From contig JAHJQP010000174.1 of the NCBI GenBank assembly GCA_018819165.1, forward strand, positions 1 to 11,502: DNA of 11,502 nt. The letters are read 5' to 3'. This stretch comes from Pseudomonadota bacterium. GTDB lineage: Bacteria > Desulfobacterota > Syntrophia > Syntrophales > UBA5619. The stretch's first letter is position 1, and each line of letters begins with the position of its first letter. Positions 1-6,331 of this stretch are shown piece after piece. The position numbers and the translations under genes were made by a program. The notes beneath the pieces are model-generated. The model searched no databases, was not told the DNA's origin, and was given only the letters and a program-made list of their open reading frames with translations.

Positions 1-1081
1 CGTCTCCCGCGATGACGCATCTCTCCGGAACATTGCAGGACAGGGTCAAGCCCCTGTCTTCGGCCGTCGTCCCGAAAAGTTCGCAGGCCTCCCGGACAAG
101 ATCCGCCAGATCGATCTTTTCGCGGGAGGGTTTCTCCACGCCTGCCTCTGTCTTGGAGATCATCAACATGGTGTTGATGATCTCCAGGAGACGGTCGCAC
201 TCCTCGATGGCGCTTGCCGCCATCGCTTCATACTCGGCCGGGGATTTGCCCGTGGTCAGCGCGATCTCCGCCATGCCCCGGATCCGGGTGAGCGGGCTCT
301 TCAGGTCATGGGCGATGTCGTCTCCCATCTGCCGGATCTCGGCGACCAGCGACTGGATGCGGTCCAGCATCTGATTGAAGGTCATCGCCAGTTGATCGAT
401 CTCGTCGCCCCGGTCCTTCACGGGGACCCTCTTTTCGAGGGTACCCCCGGAGATGCCCTGCGCGGTTCTGGTGATCGCCTCGACGCCCGAAACCGCACGG
501 CGGGCCATGAACCAGCCGACCCCCGTCGCCAAGCCGATGAGCAGGGCCATCGTGACGAGAAAAACACCCCGGAAGGCGTCAATGATCCTCGTGTAGTTTT
601 CCATGGACTGGCCGACCTGAAGGATGACGCCGGGGCCGATCATGGCGTAGAGGATGCGCACCTGATCCTTGCGGGTAGTCAGGATGACCGTTTCGATCAC
701 CCGTCCGGCGCCGCCGCCGAGCAGTTGCCTGATCGCTTCTTTGCGGATGGCGATATCCTCCCAGTAGGCCATGTTGGACGAGGAAAAGGCCTGGCCGGTC
801 GGGTAGAGAAGGCGGAAAAAGACCTTTTTCTCCCCGGCCGCCTGGGCTTCAAAGAGGGCGAAGTTTTCGACCGCTCCGATCCCGCGCTCCCTCAAAACCG
901 CCGAAAACTGCCCCGCCTGATTCAACAGATCCTGATCCGTTTTTTCCTGGATGACGGAGGTGATGAGCGTGTAAAACAGGAAGAAAGCGACAAAGGAGGA
1001 CACCGCGAAGATGCCGGCGTACCACAGGGTCAGGCGGAAGGTGAGGCTATTCCGGAAGCGACCGGGTTTCTTTAAGGACAT
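1..1081 (-). CDS. Sensor histidine kinase, HAMP/HisKA type (partial, C-terminus outside window)
   Basis: Inner-membrane sensor kinase that should autophosphorylate and pass phosphate to the response regulator encoded just upstream. My translation gives 360 uninterrupted codons. A first membrane segment lies near residues 17-40, followed by a periplasmic region of about 130 residues. A second membrane segment is near 171-192, then a HAMP linker at about 193-245. The HisKA dimerisation box reads DDIAHDLKSPLTRIRG, with the phospho-accepting His at 258. The frame is still open at position 1, so the HATPase domain is not visible. I chose the ATG at 1079-1081 because GGGGAG precedes it with correct spacing and it gives a typical N-terminus. 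It overlaps the regulator gene by 35 bp, indicating translational coupling. The H-box and layout resemble CusS-like heavy-metal sensors, but the periplasmic domain is unrecognised, so the ligand is unknown. Kinase identity is secure. Confidence 0.93.
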   Translation of the reverse strand, partial: MSLKKPGRFRNSLTFRLTLWYAGIFAVSSFVAFFLFYTLITSVIQEKTDQDLLNQAGQFSAVLRERGIGAVENFALFEAQAAGEKKVFFRLLYPTGQAFSSSNMAYWEDIAIRKEAIRQLLGGGAGRVIETVILTTRKDQVRILYAMIGPGVILQVGQSMENYTRIIDAFRGVFLVTMALLIGLATGVGWFMARRAVSGVEAITRTAQGISGGTLEKRVPVKDRGDEIDQLAMTFNQMLDRIQSLVAEIRQMGDDIAHDLKSPLTRIRGMAEIALTTGKSPAEYEAMAASAIEECDRLLEIINTMLMISKTEAGVEKPSREKIDLADLVREACELFGTTAEDRGLTLSCNVPERCVIAGD

Positions 1082-1736
1082 ATCCCGCTCCCCGAACGGT
1101 ATGGATCAGTTTTTGATCGGCGTCTCTGTCGATCTTGTCTCGCAACCTGCTGATTCTGGCCTCCACCACGTTGGTCTGGGGATCGAAATGGTAGTCCCAC
1201 ACGTGTTCCATGATCATCGTCTTGGAAACGATCCTTCCCGCGTTGCGCATCAGGTATTCGAGCAGCGAAAACTCCCGGGGTTGCAGGTCGATGCGTTTTC
1301 CCCCCCGTGTGACCTCCCGGGTGAGGAGATTGACGGACAGGTCCCCGACGTTCAACCGGGAAGGATCGGAAATGCCGCCCGCCCTGCGGATCAGGGCCTG
1401 CACACGGGCCAGAAGTTCTGAGAAGGCAAAGGGTTTCGTAAGATAATCGTCTCCCCCGGTCTCCAGCCCCCTCACCCGGTCGTCCACCGAACCTTTTGCG
1501 CTCAGAATCAGAACGGGGGTGTTCACCTTTTCGGCGCGCATCTCTCTGATCAACGCCAAGCCGTTTCTCCGGGGCAGCATGAGATCGATGATGGCCGCAT
1601 CGTAAGGTTCCGTCAGGGCAAGGCTTAGACCTTCCTCGCCGTCCGGGGCATGGTCCACGGCATAACCCGCCGATCTCAACCCCTTGACGATGAAAGAGGC
1701 GATCTTGACGTCATCTTCGACCAGTAGGATCCGCAT
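1047..1736 (-). CDS. OmpR/PhoB-family response regulator (CusR-like)
   Basis: DNA-binding response regulator of 229 residues, a normal length for the family. The N-terminal receiver domain (about 1-115) shows the acidic pocket E7-D8-D9, the phospho-acceptor D51 in the IIDLMLP strand, and the conserved K101 in TKPF. The C-terminal winged helix (about 125-224) contains the PREFSLLEYL, DPQTNVVEARISRLRDKID and HTVRGAGYVL segments typical of OmpR/PhoB proteins, closest by eye to the CusR/CopR heavy-metal group. The frame could extend upstream to an ATG at 1781. I prefer the ATG at 1734-1736 because it gives the canonical MRILLVEDD start and has GAGGA five bases upstream. It overlaps the kinase gene, forming a regulator-first pair. 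The regulated genes are not proven; the exporter on the right side of the window is one possible target. Confidence 0.95.
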   Translation of the reverse strand: MRILLVEDDVKIASFIVKGLRSAGYAVDHAPDGEEGLSLALTEPYDAAIIDLMLPRRNGLALIREMRAEKVNTPVLILSAKGSVDDRVRGLETGGDDYLTKPFAFSELLARVQALIRRAGGISDPSRLNVGDLSVNLLTREVTRGGKRIDLQPREFSLLEYLMRNAGRIVSKTMIMEHVWDYHFDPQTNVVEARISRLRDKIDRDADQKLIHTVRGAGYVLKETRSLPE

Positions 1737-1905
1737 CAGTATCCTCGAACAGAAAATAAAAAAACGAAATAAGCAACCCAAGCCCCGGGGGTGCTTTAAG
1801 GTCCGAAATGCCGGAGAACCATTCTAAGGACTCGTAGGTGCTATTCGATAATCGCAGTGAACCTCTCTATTTGTTGCGTATCTCCCGCCCGACCCGGCGC
1901 CGGGG
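1737..1905. other. Intergenic region between nnr and the response regulator
   Basis: This 169-bp spacer lies upstream of the minus-strand two-component pair and downstream of nnr. Read on the minus strand it ends in an A/T-rich stretch with a T-run just before the regulator's GAGGA ribosome-binding site. A weak promoter-like pair (TTGGGT, 17-nt spacer, TATTTT) can be drawn there but matches consensus poorly. A GC-rich palindrome at 1891-1907 overlaps the nnr stop codon and has no following T-run, so it is not a standard terminator. I see no gene or RNA in the spacer. Confidence 0.4.
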
Positions 1906-3480
1906 TCAGACAATCGCCGGGCCTTCGTAACGCTCCGCAAGAGCCTCCTCGAGGCCTTCCCGGTCCTGCTTCAGCGCATAGGGGAGGTAATTGAGAATAT
2001 CCTGGGCGGTGATCCCATCCTCGCCCTTGTCCGCCGCGGCCAAGTCCCCGGAGAACCCATGGATGAAGACCCCTTTGCGCACCGCTTCCTCAAGGGGCAG
2101 CCCGAGGCCGGACATGGCAGCGATGGTTCCGGTCAGGACATCCCCCGCTCCCGCCGTCGCCATCCCCGGATTGCCGCTCAGGTTGATGAAGACCCGCCGC
2201 TCCGGGGTCCCGATCAGGGAACGGGCGCCCTTCAGGACAATAAATGCATGCAGATCCGCGGCTGTCTCCTGAAGGATCTCAATCCGCTTCCTTTCGATCA
2301 CGGAAACAGGCTTCCCTGTGATGCGCGACATCTCCCCCGGATGGGGGGTCAGGACCGTCGGCGCACGGCGGTTCCGGATAAGTTGCGGTTCGCCGGCGAG
2401 GGCGGTGATCCCGTCGCCGTCGATCAGAAGCGGCTTTTCGATCTCGGCGGCCAGTTCCCTGATGAGCCCCTGCGTTTCGTCCGCGAGGGAGAGACCGGGG
2501 CCGATGACCACCATATCCACCTGTCCGGCCAGCGCCAGGAGGGCTTCTTTATTCTTCAAAGAGAGGCTTCCCTCCGTGGTTTCCGCCTGGGGGACGAAGA
2601 CGATCTCGCTCCCCCGCGTCGCGAGGAAGGGGGTCATCGACCAGGGGGCGGCGAGACGGGAATACCCCCCGCCCGCCTTCAGAAACGACATGGCAGCGAA
2701 GTAAGGAGCGCCGAAATAGCCCGCGGCGCCGGCGATGAACAGAACGTCCCCCATCTTTCCCTTGTGGGCCGTCCGCTCCCGCGGTGGAAGCGGAATGAAG
2801 CCGTTGGTCTCGACCATGATCGCGTCATCGTCATAAAGGGTCGGCGGGAAGGAGAGATGGCAGACATGGAGTCTGCCGCAGAGGCCGCAGCCGGGGTAGA
2901 GCATGTTCCCGATCTTGGGGAGGCCGAAGGCGACGGTGTGGTCCGCCCGGACCGCCGTCCCCATCACTTGCCCCGTTTCGCCGTTGACGCCGGAGGGGAT
3001 GTCCAGGCTGAGGACCGGCCTTCCGCTTGCGTTGATCAGTTCGATCGCCTCTTGGTAAATGCCGCTCACCTTGCGATCGAGGCCCGTTCCGAACAGGGCA
3101 TCGACGATCCCGTCGCTGTGGAGGACCGTCGACCGGAGCGCTGCGACATTCTTTACACGCACGACCTCCACTGGAAGCTTTTCGATGATCTCCATGTTGG
3201 TCTTGGCCGCCCCTCGGAAACGCGCGGGGTCCCCGACGAGGAAGACCAGAGGGATCCCGCCTCCGGAGAGGATGTGCCGCGCCACGACCAGGCCGTCGCC
3301 GCCGTTGTTCCCATTACCGCAGAAAATAACGTACCGCCGCCCGGCCCTCCCGCACTCCCGGGAGAGAACCTGGAACGACGCCTGCCCGGCGTTTTCCATG
3401 AGGATCTCCTCCGAGACCCCCAGTTTTTTGCCGGCCTGACGATCCATCGCCCTCATCTGTTTGACGCTGCTTATCTTCAT
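1906..3480 (-). CDS. nnr: Bifunctional NAD(P)H-hydrate epimerase / ADP-dependent NAD(P)H-hydrate dehydratase
   Basis: Cytoplasmic metabolite-repair enzyme of 524 residues. The N-terminal YjeF_N domain (about 1-220) epimerises damaged S/R NAD(P)HX. The C-terminal ribokinase-like YjeF_C domain (about 235-505) dehydrates the S form back to NAD(P)H using ADP. Visible N-domain motifs are the GNGNNGGDG loop (55-63), GTGL (131-134) and LDIPSGVNGETG (159-170). The C-domain shows KGKMGDVLFIAG (240-251), GPGL (327-330), HPGE (380-383) and the NPGMATAGAGDVLTG signature (437-451) with catalytic-type D447. Length and domain order match the fused bacterial form. The ATG at 3478-3480 is preceded by a G-rich Shine-Dalgarno stretch. 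The gene lies 97 bp downstream of tkt on the same strand, so co-transcription is plausible. No motif is missing or broken. Confidence 0.97.
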   Translation of the reverse strand: MKISSVKQMRAMDRQAGKKLGVSEEILMENAGQASFQVLSRECGRAGRRYVIFCGNGNNGGDGLVVARHILSGGGIPLVFLVGDPARFRGAAKTNMEIIEKLPVEVVRVKNVAALRSTVLHSDGIVDALFGTGLDRKVSGIYQEAIELINASGRPVLSLDIPSGVNGETGQVMGTAVRADHTVAFGLPKIGNMLYPGCGLCGRLHVCHLSFPPTLYDDDAIMVETNGFIPLPPRERTAHKGKMGDVLFIAGAAGYFGAPYFAAMSFLKAGGGYSRLAAPWSMTPFLATRGSEIVFVPQAETTEGSLSLKNKEALLALAGQVDMVVIGPGLSLADETQGLIRELAAEIEKPLLIDGDGITALAGEPQLIRNRRAPTVLTPHPGEMSRITGKPVSVIERKRIEILQETAADLHAFIVLKGARSLIGTPERRVFINLSGNPGMATAGAGDVLTGTIAAMSGLGLPLEEAVRKGVFIHGFSGDLAAADKGEDGITAQDILNYLPYALKQDREGLEEALAERYEGPAIV

Positions 3481-3504
3481 CGTTCATCCCCCCGTTTTCA
3501 TCCG

Positions 3505-3540
3505 GTTCCAGCGGGTCTCCCGAAGACCGCGTCCCGGAAC
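3505..3540 (-). other. Imperfect stem-loop between tkt and nnr
   Basis: In the 97-bp spacer, GTTCC (3505-3509) pairs with GGAAC (3536-3540), and GGTCT (3514-3518) pairs with AGACC (3524-3528) around a 5-nt loop, with internal mismatches and bulges between the two stems. There is no T-run on the minus-strand exit side, so it is not a classic terminator. It could stabilise or process a tkt-nnr transcript. Chance occurrence in GC-rich DNA is possible. Confidence 0.25.
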
Positions 3541-3577
3541 AATCGAATCCTGCCCCATCATTTTTCAGAAACCGGCC

Positions 3578-5635
3578 TTACCTGCCGAGAAGCCGGCGCG
3601 CCTCGGCGGCAACCGCTTCGGCGGTAATCCCGAATTTCTCGTAGAGGACCTGGTACGGGGCGCTGGCGCCGAAACGGTCGATCCCCACGACGGCCCCCTC
3701 CAACCCCACGTAATGCTCCCAGCCTAAGCTGACCCCCGCTTCGACCGCGACCCTTGCCCGGACAGCGGGAGGGAAAACCTGATCGCGCCAGTCCTGCGGC
3801 GCCCGGTCGAAAAGCTCCCAGCTCGGCAGCGAAACGACGCGGACCCTTATCCCCTCAGCGGCGAGCCGCCTCCCCGCCTCGAGGGCGATCTGGACCTCCG
3901 ATCCCGTCCCGATCAGGAGCACCTCCGGATCACCGGCCGCCGACTCCCAGAGGATATAGCCGCCCTTCCGTAGACCCGCGGCCGGACCGAATGCACTCCG
4001 GTCCAGGACGGGCAAGTTCTGCCGCGTGAAGATGAGGGCCGTGGGGCCGTCCGTCCTCTCGACGGCGGTCCGCCAGGCCTCCGCCGTCTCGTTGGCGTCG
4101 GCCGGCCGGATGACCGCGAGATTGGGAATCGCCCGCAGGCTCATCAGGTGTTCGACGGGCTGGTGGGTGGGACCGTCCTCGCCGACGCCGATGCTGTCGT
4201 GGGTAAAGACGTAGATCACCCGGAGGCCCATCAGGGCGGCCAGGCGGATCGACGGCCGCATGTAGTCGGCAAAGGTGAAGAAGGTCCCGGTGAAGGGGAT
4301 GATCCCCCCGTGGAGCGCCATCCCGCCGGCGATCGCCGCCATCGCGTGCTCCCGGACGCCGAAGTGGATGTTCCGGCCGCTGTAGCCCCACTCCCCGCCG
4401 AGGGCCCCTTCCCGGCAGGCGGGCGGATCGCCCGGTTTCTGAAAATCTCCCTGTCCCTTGAGCCAGGTGAAGGTGGAGGGGTTCAGATCGGCCGATCCCC
4501 CCATCAGCTCCGGGATCACCGGGGCGAGGGCCTGCAGGACGGCCTCCGACGTCTTGCGCGTCGCCACATCCTTCGTGCCCGGCCCGAAGACGGGAAGTGC
4601 ATTCTCCCAACTCGCAGGGAGTTCGCCCCTCATGACCCGCTCGAATTCGGCGGCCGCCCCGGGATGATCGACGGCATAATGCCGGAAGGTCTCGTTCCAG
4701 ACTTCCTGTCGCTTCGCACTTTCAGCCGCGGCCCCGCGGTAGAAGCGGAGGGCCTCCTCCGGGACGAAGAAGGGGGGATCGAGAGGCCAGCCGAGATTCA
4801 CCTTGGCTGCCCGGAGCTCTTCCGTTCCGAGGGGGGCGCCGTGCGCCGCGCTGGAGTTCTGCTTCCCGGGGGCGCCGAAACCGATTGTCGTCCGGAGGCG
4901 GATGAGTGACGGTCGCAATGTTTCGGCCTTCGCCGCAGCTATGGCCGCATCGACCGCCGCCACATCGTTCCCGTCCGTGACGGGGATCACCTGCCAGCCG
5001 CAGGCATCAAACCGTTTTTCGACATCCTCTGAGAAACACATTGTGGTGGACCCCGCCAGGGAAACCCTGTTGTCGTCGTACAGGACAATCAGCTTCCCCA
5101 GGCCGAGATGGCCCGCCAGGGCGCAGGCCTCGCAGGAGACCCCTTCCATGAGATCGCCGTCGCTCGCAAAGGCGTAGGTGAAATGATCCACGATCCGGTG
5201 ATCGGGGTGGTTAAACCGCGCCGCCAGGTGGGCCTCTGCGATCGCCATCCCCACCGCCGCAGCAAGCCCCTGGCCGAGGGGACCGGTGGTCATCTCCGTC
5301 CCCGGCGGATGCTGCCGCTCCGGATGGCCGGGTGTCTTGCTCCCCCACTGCCGGAAGGCGCCGAGATCTTCGAGGGAGATGTCATAGCCGGTCAGGTAAA
5401 GGAGGGTGTACAGGAGCATCGAGCCATGTCCGGCCGACAGGACGAAACGGTCCCGGTCGGCCCACAGCGGATCGGCCGGGTTGTGCTTCAGGTGCCGCGT
5501 CCAGAGGATATAGGCCGCGGCCGCCGCCCCCATCGGCATGCCGGGATGGCCGGATTTGGCCTTTTCGATGGCGTCCGCCGCCAGGAAACGAATCGTGTTG
5601 ATGCACCTTTCGTCTAAAGACTTCTGTTCACTCAT
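3578..5635 (-). CDS. tkt: Transketolase
   Basis: Thiamine-diphosphate enzyme of the non-oxidative pentose phosphate pathway. It moves two-carbon ketol units between sugar phosphates in the cytoplasm. At 685 residues it is full length. Domain order is N-terminal ThDP-binding, central pyrimidine-binding, then C-terminal. Visible motifs are SGHPG (28-32), AGHGS (69-72), GPLGQG (118-123), the cofactor/metal motif SDGDLMEG through YDDN (158-189), the substrate His in AAHGAP (H265), FGVREHA with catalytic-type E429, and HDSIGVGEDGPTHQP (479-493). These distinguish it from DXP synthase. The ATG at 5633-5635 has GGGAGG six bases upstream. It is preceded by a candidate promoter at 5673-5701 and followed by nnr, so it probably heads a leftward transcript. 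Nothing looks truncated or frameshifted. Confidence 0.98.
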   Translation of the reverse strand: MSEQKSLDERCINTIRFLAADAIEKAKSGHPGMPMGAAAAAYILWTRHLKHNPADPLWADRDRFVLSAGHGSMLLYTLLYLTGYDISLEDLGAFRQWGSKTPGHPERQHPPGTEMTTGPLGQGLAAAVGMAIAEAHLAARFNHPDHRIVDHFTYAFASDGDLMEGVSCEACALAGHLGLGKLIVLYDDNRVSLAGSTTMCFSEDVEKRFDACGWQVIPVTDGNDVAAVDAAIAAAKAETLRPSLIRLRTTIGFGAPGKQNSSAAHGAPLGTEELRAAKVNLGWPLDPPFFVPEEALRFYRGAAAESAKRQEVWNETFRHYAVDHPGAAAEFERVMRGELPASWENALPVFGPGTKDVATRKTSEAVLQALAPVIPELMGGSADLNPSTFTWLKGQGDFQKPGDPPACREGALGGEWGYSGRNIHFGVREHAMAAIAGGMALHGGIIPFTGTFFTFADYMRPSIRLAALMGLRVIYVFTHDSIGVGEDGPTHQPVEHLMSLRAIPNLAVIRPADANETAEAWRTAVERTDGPTALIFTRQNLPVLDRSAFGPAAGLRKGGYILWESAAGDPEVLLIGTGSEVQIALEAGRRLAAEGIRVRVVSLPSWELFDRAPQDWRDQVFPPAVRARVAVEAGVSLGWEHYVGLEGAVVGIDRFGASAPYQVLYEKFGITAEAVAAEARRLLGR

Positions 5636-5672
5636 CTTGCTCCTCCCTGTACCTTAGCAGGTTTATGGGGGC

Positions 5673-5701
5673 ACTTTACAATAAGAAACTTCTTTAGACA
5701 A
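5673..5701 (-). promoter_or_regulatory. Candidate sigma70-like promoter for tkt
   Basis: On the minus strand, TTGTCT (5701-5696) and TAAAGT (5678-5673) are separated by exactly 17 nt, each matching four of six consensus bases. They sit about 40-65 bp upstream of the tkt ATG, giving a short leader that contains the GGGAGG ribosome-binding site. The spacing is good but the boxes are only moderate, so this is a prediction. Confidence 0.4.
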
Positions 5702-5846
5702 GATCCTCTCGTAAAAATCGACAGGGCGTACAACCCGGAGCGGCTTCAGGGAAAATTGCCCGAGGCGGTATTCGCCCCGAAGATTCCGGTGCAAATGCAG
5801 TCTGGCCCATTAGCGAGACAATTTTCCCGCCCAGCACACCTTCGAG

Positions 5847-6083
5847 GTGAAGCAGTGGGACACGAGCCACAACAACTGGGGCGCCAACATCTACAAGGAC
5901 GCGGGTGCGGGTGATACGGGCGGGACGCTGACACGGAGCGCCACCGACACGGCGAGAACACTGCCGGCGAGGGCCTCCTCGACGATCCCGATCACCGAGA
6001 TGCGCGGCGGCGCGGCGGGTGCCATCACACCGGGAACCAGCGGCGGAACCTTCACCGGTACCGCGGCGGGAACGGTCCGGTAA
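5847..6083 (+). CDS. Short open frame of unknown function; probable 3' remnant of a lost gene
   Basis: The frame is open from just after a TAG at 5811-5813 to TAA at 6081-6083; the first usable start is GTG at 5847, giving 78 residues. I do not recognise the family. The product is rich in Gly, Thr, Ala and Ser, with a Trp-containing start (KQWDTSHNNWGANIY) and a low-complexity tail ending GGTFTGTAAGTVR, which could suit a secreted or surface protein. Third codon positions are nearly all G or C, as in the real genes around it, and a strong intrinsic terminator follows 24 nt later, so the 3' end looks authentic. Coding-like sequence (AQHTFEV) continues a few codons upstream of the GTG, and no convincing ribosome-binding site precedes it. 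The simplest reading is the tail of a gene whose front has been deleted; a genuine small gene is the alternative. Confidence 0.42.
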   Translation: MKQWDTSHNNWGANIYKDAGAGDTGGTLTRSATDTARTLPARASSTIPITEMRGGAAGAITPGTSGGTFTGTAAGTVR

Positions 6084-6106
6084 CCTCCCTTTGAAACCCC
6101 GAACAG

Positions 6107-6140
6107 GGGCGCGGGCCTTCGGGCCCGCGCCCTTTTTTTT
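6107..6140 (+). terminator. Rho-independent terminator with UUCG tetraloop
   Basis: A perfect 11-bp GC stem (6107-6117 with 6122-6132) closes a TTCG loop (6118-6121) flanked by C and G, the very stable cUUCGg tetraloop. Eight T residues follow directly (6133-6140). The T-run fixes the orientation as plus. It lies 24 nt after the stop of the short frame at 5847-6083 and insulates the exporter operon from upstream transcription. Confidence 0.93.
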
Positions 6141-6210
6141 CACCTCCGGCATGATCATTCCCTTCCACCTCCCCATGGACTCATGATAGAATTCCGACGG
6201 GGAATTTTTC

Positions 6211-6239
6211 TTGACAATAATTCATTTTGCATGCATTGT
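6211..6239 (+). promoter_or_regulatory. Candidate promoter of the exporter operon
   Basis: A perfect TTGACA (6211-6216) is followed after 17 nt by CATTGT (6234-6239), which matches only three of six -10 bases. A weak -10 behind a perfect -35 is common at activated promoters, though this is only suggestive. A TATATT at 6264-6269 is an alternative -10 but has no matching -35. The leader to the ATG at 6332 would be about 85 nt. Confidence 0.45.
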
Positions 6240-6263
6240 GAACCGCAATTCGTAAAATGAATT
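6219..6263. promoter_or_regulatory. Inverted repeat and palindrome over the exporter promoter (possible operator)
   Basis: AATTCATTTT (6219-6228) is exactly inverted as AAAATGAATT (6254-6263) with 25 bp between. The palindrome TGCATGCA (6228-6235) abuts the left arm. The arms flank the predicted -10 and start region, where a repressor or activator could act. The left arm also contributes to CATTTTG (6223-6229), repeated as CATTGTG (6234-6240) after 4 bp. No regulator for this site is identified in the window. Confidence 0.35.
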
Positions 6264-6331
6264 TATATTCCAATATCTGAATAGCTGATCAGAGATTGGC
6301 GAACGGATTCTATCAGCACGGGGAGAAGGTC

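Larger units (their letters stand above)
6141..6331. other. AT-rich control region upstream of the exporter operon
   Basis: About 190 bp between the terminator and the channel gene holds no convincing gene. It is much more AT-rich than its surroundings. It contains a small inverted repeat AATTCC/GGAATT (6190-6195, 6201-6206), a TTGACA box, a longer inverted repeat and an 8-bp palindrome, which are listed separately. The last part carries the ribosome-binding site for the channel gene. Confidence 0.6.

Noticed and set aside
1891..1907. Terminator after nnr
   Set aside because: The GC palindrome overlaps the nnr stop and has no T-run on the minus-strand exit side.
2059..3627. 522-codon plus-strand open frame opposite nnr
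   Set aside because: It is antisense to a fully supported nnr, rich in Arg/Asp/Gly/Pro with no recognisable motif: a typical shadow frame in GC-rich DNA.
5749..5828. Integron attC site or complete insertion sequence
   Set aside because: No GTTRRRY/RYYYAAC core sites, no transposase or integrase frame, and only 10-bp arms.
5694..6176. 160-codon minus-strand open frame over the orphan tail and terminator
   Set aside because: It reads through the plus-strand terminator, is Arg/Gly-rich, and overlaps the tkt promoter region. The plus frame has the coding-like base pattern.
6219..6263. CusR-type box
   Set aside because: The published box reads AAAATGACAA-2-TTGTCATTTT. Here the half-sites face the other way and are 25 bp apart.
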